This document shows positions 10,390-21,754 of a DNA stretch of 64,000 bases, piece by piece. Source of the stretch: Acanthopleura granulata. Lineage: Eukaryota > Mollusca > Polyplacophora > Chitonida > Chitonidae. Under the pieces are notes generated by a model that did no database searches, was not told the DNA's origin, and was given only the letters and a program-made list of their open reading frames with translations. The stretch's first letter is position 1; each line of letters opens with the position of its first letter. The DNA lies in assembly GCA_016165875.1 (NCBI GenBank), contig JABBOT010000011.1, forward strand, positions 6,761,700 through 6,825,699, given 5' to 3'. Made by a program: the position numbers and the translations under genes.

Positions 10390-11520
10390 TTGAACAGGCC
10401 CGAGCGCATCGCCTGGTCAACTCTGCTCATCCGAAAGTTATGCTTCGTCTCTATGCCGTTATGTTGCAACCAGTTTTAGCTATGACTGGTATTTTCCCTG
10501 GTCTTTCTGCCTCGACCATTATCTCATGAACATGGCGGACATTCATTTGAACTAATGCGTCACTGAAGGCATGGTGGTCGTCGAACGCCATTACGTCAAC
10601 GTAAGTATCCCCTGGAAGAACCTTCTGATGCGCTGTTGCTGGACCATCTTCATGGAAGTCCAAGTATTGGTCGCTCGGTGCGTAGACGTAGAGAAAGTTA
10701 TGGACTTCGTTTTGTATCCCGTAGGTATTCCACGGTAAACCTCCACAACTTCTGGTAATCATTGAGCGTGTTGGCCGTACCAAAACCACGTCGCGTTCTT
10801 TTCATGGAACGGTCTGGAGACATCAGGAATATGGCGACCTTGGTCATCCTTGATCATATGGACGAAAGCAGCGAGGTGGTCGAAAATGGACAGCACCTTC
10901 TGGTGCTTGTCCCCTCATGGTAAAGTACGTATTACAGTATGCAAAGCGTCTCCGCTATCTTGCTTGATTACGAGTGACGGGATTGCTCATTTCCATGTGA
11001 ATGGTTACAAGGTTAGCTCGCGCGTAAAGCTCGCTTGCCTAGCCGCGAGATCAAATCCAGTCCATTAGTGTCTAAGTCAGCCAGATTAAAGTCGATAATC
11101 CCTGGATAAATCTCCGGTCATTATTTTTTCGTCGCAGAGCTCGTCCTCGTGGTGCGGGTGACTCATCGTTGGCTGAAAGACATTTTATAACAAAACTTTT
11201 CAGTTCTACTTTTGGTTTATGTTCTTTTTGTTTGTTTTCTTTATATCTTATTTTTCCTAAACCTAAATTTCCAAAAGTATCATCATAATCTCTTTGTGAA
11301 AAGGTATACTTAAACGTGTATGCCCATTCCGCAACGTGTTCATGGCGATAAGGCGGTTTCCAGCCGTTAAATACCGTTCTGGGTGGCTCTCTGTTGGCCA
11401 AAGATGAACTCGCCGGGGTTCTTGATCAGTTTTTTGCAGGCGATAGAGAAGTGTCCTGGTTTCCGATAATAGGTTCAACAGGCTCCCTCTGGATCTTCTT
11501 TAGGATCAGCAGCAATATCG
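10390..11520 (-). pseudogene. broken glycoside hydrolase family 26 (beta-mannanase-type) gene
   Basis: Read on the minus strand from 11520 down to 10390, fragments of a GH26 domain appear in the right order but in changing frames: KNPGEFIFGQQRAT (about 11390-11440), PGIIDFNLADLD (about 11080-11115), VTIHMEMSNPVT (about 10975-11010), HQKVLSIFDHLAAFVHMIKD (10843-10902), RPFHEKNATWFWYG (about 10776-10817, holding the acid/base Glu at 10801-10803), NDYQKLWRFTVEYLRD, NFLYVYAPSD, and LPGDTYVDVMAFDDHH (about 10570-10620). Lesions: TGA at 10915-10917 inside what should be an L-P-G-G turn, at least three or four frame changes, and AAA (Lys) at 10475-10477 in PVIAKTG where the family has its nucleophile Glu. 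An AT-rich block near 11176-11315 with a ctttcag end may be an intron. GH26 enzymes hydrolyse beta-mannan. Some single-base shifts could be assembly errors, but the number and type of lesions favour a true pseudogene. Confidence 0.75.
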
Positions 11521-11947
11521 AGACCCACACACACTTAATGCCCATTACATCTGTATAAAATGCAGGATTCCGTTTTTCTGCCAGCAGCAAACAAATTGCT
11601 ATTTTTGAATGATTGAATTAATGATTGCATTAGGGGAATAATTATTTTTTTCCATTTAAACATAATTTAAAAAATTACAGCAGAGAGAGTAAAAGCAGCA
11701 AAGACGGTGTGCATATAGTTCTCAGTTGGTTTCAAGTAACCAGTGAATCCGGCCTCTTTATGATTTACCTTAGTTATGGTTTCATTCTAACGTAAATGCT
11801 TAAAATTATACTCCCATACCATCATGGTAACTTACCCGCCCATACCATCATTGCAACTTAAACGCTTCCGTTACATATTTCACTGTTACTTACTTACGCA
11901 TCTCTTCCCAATAAAATTACTGATGTTTGGTGGCAAGTTAATCTGAA

Positions 11948-12160
11948 ACTGGGGCCTCCGTGGCAGAGAGCTGCAGTGCGCCAGTGCCTCTCACCACCTC
12001 TCTGGTCGTCATGGCCGTACATGGGAAGGTCTGCCAGCAACCTGCAGATGGTCGTGGTTTTCCCCCGGGCTCTGCCCGGTTTCCTCCGACCGCCGTCGTA
12101 TAAATGAAATATTCTTGAGTACGGCGTAAAACACCAAGTAAATAAACAAATAAATGAATA
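11948..12160 (+). mobile_element. SINE with shortened head
   Basis: GGGGCCTCCGTGGCAGAGAG, a deletion of most of the tRNA part, then a good core and tail. Directly abuts the left arm of the inverted duplication. Confidence 0.75.
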
Positions 12161-12692
12161 ATTTTAGCCTTATTACGGTTAGAACAAAAGGACAACCTCA
12201 ATCCGAATCTTCCAGCACAAGGACTGTATTTATTTTTTTGATTAGTGTTTTACGCCGTACTCAAGAACATTTCACCTATACGACGGCAGCCAGCATTATG
12301 GTGGGAGGAAACCGGACAGGGACCGGGGGAAACCCACGACCATCCGCTGGTCACAAGGACTGTACATATCGACAGAGCACAAGAAAGCTAAAATGACACG
12401 AACTTACCTGGCTATATGAGGTATAAAGACCCCGAAGTGAGTGTTCTGTTATACCAGAATGGCAGCTTAAGCTATCTTCCAGAATCTAATTTTTAGGGAC
12501 AGACAATATTAACTATGTTGTCTTGTCTACTGTGGCGTAAGAGATTGCGGTACATGATAAATCTTAAAGTATATGGAAGACCTCGACCCTGAGGGATTTA
12601 ACCTTCCTATGATTCAGTTTGAACATAATAACATGAGGTTGAGCCTTTGTAATAGCAACATGTGGACAAAGTTATGATTCTGTGCGCGTTTT
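12160..12692 (+). repeat. inverted duplication, left arm
   Basis: Matches the complement of 14080-14590 along its length, for example TTTTTAGGGACAGAC, TTAACTATGTT, TCTTGTCTACTGTGGCGT, CTCGACCCTGAGGGA and AACATGAGGTTGAGC. Contains the truncated SINE at 12229-12351, which also occurs, shortened, in the other arm. Confidence 0.8.
12229..12351 (-). mobile_element. 5'-truncated SINE with perfect 13-bp target duplication
   Basis: CACAAGGACTGTA occurs at 12216-12228 and again at 12352-12364. Between them is only the SINE 3' half, so the head was lost at insertion, as in LINE-driven retroposition. It was present before the inverted duplication formed. Confidence 0.85.
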
Positions 12693-12714
12693 GAGATACT
12701 CTGACCAACACAGT

Positions 12715-13260
12715 GGGACATCTACACAACTTTTGTTTACTAGAGGCATACAAACTGTGTAATGGAGAGAAAAAAGGACAAATAGATTGGTGGTGTTATA
12801 CATAGTTACACATAGTTGTGTCACTCTTGTAAATAAATGCGTAAATGTTCAATTTTGTCACACTTAATGTACCTGTGGAACATAATCGTTTTTTAGAGAG
12901 TGATGTCCTATAATCAGTCACTAGTATAATACGAGGGATGTTGATAACACATAGCGAGGGGCATCGACTGTAACTAGTAATTAAATATGATTATGTTCAC
13001 ATAGCGATTTGTTGGACAAAGCTTACGCACATATTCTAATAATCATCTTTTAGAAAATAATCTCAGACAATACTGTAACAAAGTTGAACATCTACAGTTT
13101 TGTGTACTAGAGGTTCACAACCGTGTGTACTGCCAATCCACATGTTCTCTTTTTCTCAAGCCCACAATTTGCGCACCTCTAGAGCTCAAAAGCCGTAGCT
13201 GTTCAATTTTGTTATAGTTTATGTACCGGTACCTGTGGAACACAGTCGTTTTAAGAAAAT
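12715..13260 (+). repeat. pair of diverged direct repeats in the inverted-repeat spacer
   Basis: 12715-12900 and 13075-13260 share ACATCTACA, TTTTGT, TACTAGAGG, TGTTCAATTTTGT, TATAGTTTATGTACC-like and CCTGTGGAACA. A third relative lies near 19880-19930. No coding frame. Confidence 0.5.
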
Positions 13261-13969
13261 AGATATATAGGACAACAAATAAAACCATTAAACAGCCATC
13301 TCCTTATGGCTTGGATTGAAATGTAACCGTATATTTTAATATTTAAAAGCTTATTGAAAAGATTTAAAAACACCGCAGAGCAAATTTTGCAAATGTCAAA
13401 ACTATCAGTGAAATCAGTTAAGTGATCGAACTCTGACTATATGTACACAGCCAATGGGTATCATGAAAAGTGGGAACAAAATTATTTCGAAAGATTGAAT
13501 TTTTTTTAATCATTGCCTATAAATAAAGCTGAACCTGCTCATACCTGTGGTTATATAATGTTTCAAATTAACTGGCCAACAATCATCCGTAAGTTTGTGA
13601 CGAACAGACGGACATTCAACCGACGAGCAGGTCTTCTTTATTCACCTTAATTTGAAGAAAGAAAAAATGCAACAGACAGTTTTTTTTATCCCATGAGGAA
13701 TATATTTTTACGGTTGATTGTACGAATTAATGACAAACGACATATTAAAGAATCTGCATTGAAACGGGTGCAAGAATAAAATGTTGTTTTGAACAGGTCC
13801 GTTAACAGCACCATTCCAACCAATGTAATGTTACGTAAAGATTCGTCCCTTTTAGTTTTACATCGTCCGCTTGAACCCGCACGAAGGTTAGACAGTAAGA
13901 CTGCTGATAGGTAATGTGTATATGTGCCAAGGCCTCGAGAAGAGTGAGCAGAGAAAATCTATAAATCCT

Positions 13970-14090
13970 TCTGGCCTCCGTGGCCGTGGGGCTGAGCGCC
14001 CTTACACAGCGCAATGATCCTGGAGGTCGCTGTGGGTTAACACCTCAGGTTGGCTTCCTCTCCAGTCGCATGTGGGATCGTCCACAACAT
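13970..14090 (+). mobile_element. SINE head fragment
   Basis: CTGGCCTCCGTGGCCGTGGG to CTTCCTCTCCAGTCGCATGT, broken off exactly where the right arm of the inverted duplication begins. Confidence 0.55.
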
Positions 14091-14590
14091 TTCACAGAAT
14101 CATAACTTTTGTCCACATTTTGCTTACACAAACGCTCAACCTCATGTTATTAAGTTCAAACTGAGTCATAGGAAGGTCAAGTCCCTCAGGGTCGAGGTGT
14201 TCCCTATGCTTTAGGATTTACCATGTGGCGCAGTCTCTGACGCCACAGTAGACAAGATAACATAGTTAATATCGTCTGTCCCTAAAAATCTAGTTTCTGG
14301 AAGGTAACTTAAGCTTACATTCTGGTACAACAGATCATTCACTTCAGTGCCTTTATAACTCATATAGCCAGGTTAGTTGGTATCATTTTAGCTTTCATGT
14401 TTTCTGCTGAAACGTACAATCCTTGTCACTTGCGGATGGTCGTGGATTTCTGGTCGCCGTCGTATAGGTGAAATATTCCTGAGCACGGCATAAAACACTT
14501 ATCAAATAAATAAATTGTGATGGAAGATTCGGTTGGTGGCTGTCCTTTTGCTCTGACCGTAATAATGCTAAAGTTATTAATTTATTTTTT
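14080..14590 (-). repeat. inverted duplication, right arm
   Basis: Partner of 12160-12692, about 1.4 kb away in opposite orientation. Its SINE copy (about 14425-14515) lacks some 40 central bases that the left arm keeps. By eye the arms are roughly 80-85 percent alike. Confidence 0.8.
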
Positions 14591-14712
14591 TACTTGGTGT
14601 CTTACGTCGTACTCAAGAATATTTCACGTGTACGACGGTGGCCAGCATTATGGTGAGAGGAAACTGGACACAGCCCGGGGGGAGCCCACGACCGTCTGCA
14701 GGTTTCTTGCTG
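14580..14712 (-). mobile_element. SINE, left partner of a head-to-head pair
   Basis: Tail and core on the minus strand, joined at about 14712 to a plus-strand copy. Confidence 0.75.
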
Positions 14713-14935
14713 GCTTCCTCTCAGGTCGTCATGGCCGTACGAGGGAAGGCCCGCCAGCAACCTACAGATGGTCGTTGGTTTCACCCCGGCTTCGCCCGGT
14801 TTCCTACCACCATAACTCTGGCCGCAGTCGTATAAGTGAAATAATTTTGAGTACCGCCGAAAACAGCCAACAAACTAAATAGATAAAAAATAAATAAATA
14901 AATAAAACAAAATAAGTAAATAAATAAAAAAATAA
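14713..14935 (+). mobile_element. SINE, right partner of a head-to-head pair
   Basis: Starts at GGCTTCCTCTCAGGTCGTCA and runs through core and tail into an A/T-rich (AAAT)n tract that extends to about 14940. Confidence 0.75.
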
Positions 14936-14949
14936 ATAAATATTGTGTC

Positions 14950-16320
14950 AACATCGGGAATTGAACCCTCACCATACACCCAAGCGAGTTCGCAGATAAT
15001 ATCTTTATGTGCAAATTAGAGCTGAATTATAACTATTTTTAGTAAAAGTTAGATTTGAAAATCATGTGATGTTTTTAGTAGACTATACCTGATTGAACTA
15101 ATTGCTGGGACACCTATGCATATTTTAAAGAGCCTCTACTCCACAAACACACACTTCCCCATCGATTTAATACCTGCATTACACGCAGACATAACAGGTA
15201 TAAGCCTCGGGTTTGTTTTGACCCGCGGAGGATCAGTCTCAGGGGTTACGGTGGGCGCATTCCGAAGTTTGCCACATTACCTCTAGCGGTTTACAGACAG
15301 GGTGGAAAAACAAATGGGGCAAATCGGAACGTCGATATGGATATGAGCCAGGAACAGGCTGGACTGGTTTACCCTGTAATACCGAGGGTTATACAGAGGG
15401 GTATCGAATACCGAGATTTGCCCTTTCTTTCATTTTTACTTCGAGGGGAATATTACATAGATGAATTAAATGAAGAAAATATGTTGTAATATTCTTTGTA
15501 ATCTGTAACACTTTTGAGTAGGTCTATACTTCATGAAAAGATAATTTGAATCGATCACCCTGTGTTGAGAAGTTTTGACAAAGACGCACATTCCCGGACA
15601 AGGTAACATTTTAGTGTCATGAAGTTTTACATTGTTTTTTTATGTTGATTATTGGCTGCATAAGTGGAAGTTGTAAGCGAGCATCTTGACAGCAAGTTTA
15701 GAGACAAAAAGGCACAGAAGTATTGAACTTGGCAATCCATATTCATTTCCTACTAAATGTTTCCCCTATAATTCCCGTTTTCATTTCACTCTGGATTTTA
15801 CATGTAATAAATTTGTTATGGCAATTTTAACAAACTTTGGGGGAGGGGGGGGGCATAAATCTTTCTGTGCATAACAAGTTCAGAACATTTAGAAAAGTGG
15901 CAAGCATTTTCACTCACGTCTTTCCTAGGAGCGTGACGGTGCGCGAAGTCTGTGCGCCTCGGGTGACATCATCGCTCACCCCTTCCCTTAGAAGACAGAT
16001 GAATCAATTCGCCTTGAGGCAACAAACAAGCATATAGGGAAGGTAAGCTTTAAATGCCTTTAGAATGTCAGAGCTGGAATGTGGTACATACACCTAAAGA
16101 CTGCGAGACATGTTATAGGGCACCGCTATTTCTGCTTACATCAACTTTACACACCTACGCAGGTGTATTCAGTTAGCAGGCGAAGGTAAGCAAAGTACTT
16201 AATCATTTGTGTGTGAAATTAATACTGTTTAATGAAGCAACTGAATTAATCGGTATTGTTATAATATGGGTTTCATTCTGATATCCGTCATACTGGATTC
16301 CTCTCCGGAAAGTCCGACAA
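14950..16320. other. no gene seen
   Basis: Unremarkable intergenic sequence; a short G-run at 15840-15851. No open frame with coding character. Confidence 0.45.
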
Positions 16321-16329
16321 CAATCCGAG

Positions 16330-16630
16330 AATGATCATAAAGCTGGCCACTGTCGTGAAAGTGAAACATTCTCGAGTACAAGGCGTAAAAGTGGAATCAA
16401 ATAAATGAATAATCTCTGATATTAATCGACCGGTGCCTCTCACCAATGCGGTCGCTGTGAGCTCAATTCCCGCTCCTACTTGCTTCCTCTCCCGTCGTAC
16501 GTTAGAAGATCCTTCAACTTTCGGATGGTCGTGGGTTTCGCCCTCCCAAAAGAATGTTGGCCACTGGCGTATAAGTAAAATATTCTTGAGGCGGCGTAAA
16601 ACCCCAATCAATTAAATAAATAAATAAATC
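16330..16630 (+). mobile_element. two SINE fragments in tandem
   Basis: A tail fragment (GGCCACTGTCGTGAAAGTGA to GGCGTAAAAGTGG) at 16344-16415 is followed by a second copy with box B region, core and (AAAT)n end at 16430-16630. Confidence 0.65.
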
Positions 16631-17576
16631 GCCACAACAAAGAAGTTCGTATACATGTACATGTATGTCGCATGCATGTCTTTAGAAATTAATGATAATC
16701 GTATGCATTGTCGAACATTAGAAACATGAATTGTGTTTAGTGTGTATTACAGCATATATTGTCATTATTCTATTAACATCGACTTGGGCTGCGTCCTTGG
16801 GCTACGACCAATCTATAAAGTTTTATCCGCTGAAGGCATTATACTGTAAATTTTGATGTTTAAGCTCTAAACACTTTTAGGCATCAGTTATTAAACACTT
16901 GAATATTATATGGTGTAGGCCCATATACATGTTTAGACTCTTATGTTTAATAGTTAATTTTATGTGTATATTTATTAAACTCGATTGTTTGAAGTTGAAT
17001 CACCCATTAAAAGCTTTGGGCGTTGATCATTTTACAGTGTGCAGGTTAGCGACTCCATCATATATATCCGGCACCGTTACCTTTACAACCTGTCCTGCAC
17101 CATTCATTATGTCTCCGAAAATAATAAGTAACTGTGTGTGATATCAACCGCATCGAGAAGATGAAAAGGACTCATTCGGAATACATGAATTTTGAATTAT
17201 AAATCAGTCTTTTGTGTCCTTTTCGTATATACATGCATGGTCAGAATGACTTGACCGCTTGTGGATTTGTGCCCAGTTAAGCTTAAAAACTGAGAATTTA
17301 TAGTGAAATTTATAGTAGGCCTATAGCCTACAGCTCATTCTGTAAAACTGTAATACGTAAGAGACTTTTTTTTTTTTTTGAAGCTAGTGTAAGAAACCAT
17401 GCAGATGTCGGAATTGCTATATATTGTGATGATACTATAACATCCGCAGTGTAAGATGTTACACGCACCCCTCTCAACTCTCCACCCTACCTCAGATCGG
17501 CCCTCAGGCCGGGCGCTCAAATCCAACTCCCGCTATGCCGCTTATATGCTTATAATTTGTAGGTTATCGATTGTTT

Positions 17577-17836
17577 TGGACCTCCGTGGCTCAGTTGGTT
17601 AGCGCGCTAGCGCAACATAAAGACCCAGAAGCTCCCCAGCTATGCGTTCGCTATGAGTTCAAGTTCAGCTCATGCTGGCTTCCTCTCCGGTCGTAAGTGG
17701 AAAGGTCTGCCAGAGGGTCTTCCAGGGGCTTTGTGCGGTTTTCTCCCCCCTCCCCCTCTCCTCATAATGCTGGCCGCCGTCGTATAAGTGAAATATTCTT
17801 GAACAAGGCGTACAACAACACCAATCAAATTAAATA
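17577..17836 (+). mobile_element. full-length SINE
   Basis: Starts GGACCTCCGTGGCTCAGTTG; the CCGGGCTCTGCCCGG core is altered to a C/T-rich tract, and the tail reads GGCGTACAACAACACC. Confidence 0.8.
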
Positions 17837-17839
17837 TTA

Positions 17840-19185
17840 AGAGATAGAGATGCGATGATTTCCTCCTTGCTGCTTCCGCCCCCCCCCCCACATGAACTGT
17901 ATATCCCGTACAAGGAGTGAAAATATACAGAAGAAAATAAATATAACAGATAAATAATTAGACTGTGCAGATCTCAAACCCATTTGCTGACAGGAGCCAA
18001 ATAGTGTCCCTCAAATATAGTGTATGTTCTCATCTGGGAGAACCGCTCCGATAAAATGTATTATTACAAAATGCTAGTTTAAATTTATTTTTGAATCTTT
18101 TGAAACAATTTATCCAGAATATATCTGATGAATACGTGTGCATATATAACGTATTATGTATACTATTATTGCTATCTCGTTATCTATATATGGATACATA
18201 TTTTTAATAATAAGCCATCTCGCGGCCTCGAGTTGCTCATACTTGCACATGAGCAGAACGCGTCATACGGTAGACAAGCAAAAGCACATGACCATCCATG
18301 TCTATCTCTTAGTATTGCAGACTTCGGCAACAGCCCAGTGTATAGCTCAGTTATTATTTTTTCTGTGTTTTTCACAGAGTTTTCCACTTGAAACAGCCGT
18401 AGAGCCCAGTAGTCTCAAATGTCACACAGACACAAAAAATGCACGAAATGGGCGCGATTGTCTACGGTTACAATGCCTTCCACACAGCCACGAGTGCCTA
18501 TCTACCAGCGAAGGAAGTCCGGTCATGCGCAGTCGAAACAGCTATCTGGCTTTTTCGTGTTTAATGATTAAGCTTGATTTTGAACTACGGAATTCCGATG
18601 AAAACTTTTAAAGCTTTTCAGATGTAGCCATTAAGGTCATTAGCGAAAAAGTTTTTAAAAAATACATCTAAAAAGGTGGTGTGTTGCATGTAAATTTAGG
18701 GATGTTTTTGAAACGACCTTCTACGGATCTAGTGATTTTATTCCTTTTGCACTGAAAGACCGCAGAATAATCAATGAATGTCGTATGCTAATGATCTGCC
18801 TTAAGGCAAGTCGTAAATCAAGGCCTAGCGAAACGATTCAGCCTTACATTGTTGGTATATACGGACGTTCGAAGTGTATGTAAATAGTTTCTGCACGTAG
18901 TCTAAACTGATACGTTTACAGATTGGGCTTCCGAACCGATCTGGCTCCAAAGTGGAGGGGTTGTCTTGGAGCTAACGCAACATTCAGGGCCAAAATTCAA
19001 GTTCCCTCATCCCTCGTGAGTATTATACACGGTTATGACGTTGTGCTCAGAGAAGAAACAGTTTCCTGAAAGCGAATATATACAAAAAATGAAAGAAACA
19101 TAAAAATAAAGTCAGCATCGGTATAGAAAGCTCATGAAAAGCCCTATCTAAAAATACTTTTAGATTGTTTTTGACTGAATGAAAG
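17840..19185. other. no gene seen
   Basis: AT-rich with a C-run at 17880-17889. A 151-codon frame at 18156-18611 lacks recognisable motifs, splice context or repeat structure. Confidence 0.45.
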
Positions 19186-19189
19186 TGAA

Positions 19190-19800
19190 GAACAGTTCAT
19201 GTTCTACGTTAAGTTTACCAAAAAGGTAGCACAATATTATGTTTCTTCTGTAAAGTATTTTTTCTGACAGTTTCTACGACAGTGATAATTAACATAAGAC
19301 CGTGCTCCACAGACTAGCATGAAACGGAGCCATTCTGTCTGGGCTGTGACGTAATTGTTCCAAGTCCGTAACACTCTTGTAACTGCACACTGTCGCATGC
19401 TGTTAGGACTGTGGTGGAAACGTAACTATATATCTAAAATGTATAGCACATAATGATCTAGAAACTTACTGTGGTCATAATACAATGATCTACAGTGTTG
19501 TTCACACCTGTAATAGTTATAACTAAATCATATAACTCTAAAAGAGTGTTCTGTCAAATGTTACTACATGTTATATTGACATTCATCTCAGAACAGTTAC
19601 GTCACAGCTTATGCAGCTGATATACCCTGGCTCTCTGATTGGTCAGTCTCCCAAAAGCTTAAAAGCATAGGCGCCTTCAGATCCCCAATCGGCAGCAAAA
19701 TACTCCGCACTTTAAAGGAAGACAATTCAGCAACGAATTCATTCAACTTTCAACAGGTTTTTGTATCCAAAAAGAAAGTTTTGTAATATTTTTAATGAGC
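19190..19800 (+). repeat. dispersed repeat, about 550 bp, copy 1
   Basis: Shares with 44480-45000, in the same order and strand, AGCCATTCTGTCTGGGCTGT, GTAATTGTTCCAAGT, AACACTCTTGTAAC, CTCTCTGATTGGTCA, GGCGCCTTCAGATCC and CGGCAGCA. CCAAT-box-like (ATTGG) and TATA-like (cttaaaag) motifs occur together near its 3' part. Confidence 0.65.
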
Positions 19801-20763
19801 AGTACCTCAGTCTTGAGCTGTTTTGTACTTTAAAAACAGCTGTTTACATACCACCGTTAAACACAGATGTAACAACATTGAACTTTTATACAGTTTTTGT
19901 GTAATGGAGACACACAAATTGTGCACTTGAGAAAGAAAACATTGCATATTTAGATATTATTGCATGGTGCACGGACACTGTTGTGTATATCTGTGTAATG
20001 AGTACACAGAAGGGCAGATATTTGTTGTCGGTTAGTGGGATACACGGCCTTTTTTTTTTAGCGATGTTTCATTTTGGTACAGTTGTGGGTTAGTGGAATA
20101 CACGGCTGTTTTTAGAGAAAAAGGAATTTCTACATCGTGTGTTTAATGGTCTTTCTCCTAAAGTTTACTTCACTTTTATGGGGTTTTTTTCTCTTTTTAA
20201 TTCAGAGAATTTGACTCAGCACAGTTGTATCCAGCTCCCAAGATTACATTCATACAAGACTGAAGATGGTTTAATAAAGCTGGAATATAGAAACTACTAA
20301 GCAATTCTAATCGTCTGGCGGAGTTGTGTATTTGTGGAATGTTCTGCCTCTCCATGCAGAACGAGACACCGGACAGCGAATACGAAGTGTGCTACTTAAA
20401 ACCAATAGAGTGTGACTGCATATTTTAATTATTTTGAACTCTGGGCAAATTGCTCCTATATATTTACCCAAGGGGTATGAAAGCCAGTTTCAAGTCTATG
20501 GGTATAAAAACTGATTTAATTCGGGTATACGCCGTACCTTATATGGCATATAGTTTAGATCAGGGATAAACGGTTCGGTATTTTGCTTATCACCAACTAA
20601 GAACTCTCTTCGTGACGAGAATGCGCCAACTTAATCGCGTGGTGGTATATAACCTTTGTGTTAAAGATATAGGCCTAACTTCTGCAGGTTAACTCACGGT
20701 ATGTTCTCGTTTATATGGGTGCGTGCCTTAACAAAATGAGAATCACGTAAAATAATAATTCGA

Positions 20764-21025
20764 TTTATTTATTTGATTTGTATTTTACGCCGTACGCAAG
20801 AATGTTTTACTTATACGACGGCGGCCAGCATTATGGTGGGAGGAAACCGGGCTGAGCCCGGGGAAAACCCACGACTATCCGCAGGTTGCTGACAGACTTT
20901 CCCACGTACAGCGGGAGAGGAAGCCAGCATAAGCTGGACTTGAACTCACAGCGACTGCATTGGTGGGAGGCTTCTGGGTCATTTCACTGTGCTAGCGCGC
21001 TAACCAACTGAGCCACGGAGACCCC
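20764..21025 (-). mobile_element. full-length SINE
   Basis: Complete minus-strand copy; read in its own direction it has CCGTGGCTCAGTTGGTTAGC (box A), GAGTTCAAGTCC (box B) and the usual tail. Good reference for the family consensus. Confidence 0.85.
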
Positions 21026-21754
21026 CTACTCATGTATGAATATTGCATTCAAGTAGTAAGGCGGCTGGCGCATTTATGTGTGAAGGAAACCAAATGAAAC
21101 AAGAAAATCACTGCACCTTATAAGGTACCCGGAAAGTCAAGAAACCCATGGCTTAAAAGAGAAGGCAACCTGTTTAAATATAGTAGACATCGTTTAATAG
21201 GCCTTTCCTTTCATTGGTCTTCAACCAACCAAAAATTCAGACATTAAATTAAGGAGCCAGGCCTTCAACGTGATAATCAGAGAATCAATACTTAATTATG
21301 TATTAATTAAGCCTCTGCATGCGCTTGTGTTTCTACTTAATCCCACATCACAAGATAACTGCATGGAACTATTCACACTTATATCTAACCTACGAAACTG
21401 TGGGCGCCATTATACGATATATGATGCAAAAAACAATTATATACCGATAAGATCTTAAATTTAATGATAAACCAATCACCTGTCGGCGAAAAAAAAATTA
21501 AGTCCCAAATTTAAATAAAGATGTGCGGATAAAACGAATTCCTGTATGTCTTTACCCTAGACAAAGATGTTTCAAACGTATATGTAAATTAGGGGCTCCT
21601 TTTATGATGTAGCTTTTTCGTTTCAGAAGATTGGGATAGCCGCCCTGAATTGACTCGTACATTTACTGCAACTGTGTGAGCATAGAAAGCTAAACAGGAA
21701 CATTACACTTGTTAGCAGTATAGTGTATATAACCTATACACGAAGCATACCAAC

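Noticed and set aside
16899..17141. 80-codon plus-strand frame as a gene
   Set aside because: AT-rich, no homologous motif, no flanking splice signals.
18156..18611. 151-codon frame on the plus strand
   Set aside because: No motif, no splice partners, low-complexity hydrophobic start from AT-rich DNA.
20930..21025. tRNA gene
   Set aside because: Boxes A and B are present but belong to the SINE head; no proper cloverleaf, and the same sequence recurs many times attached to the SINE body.
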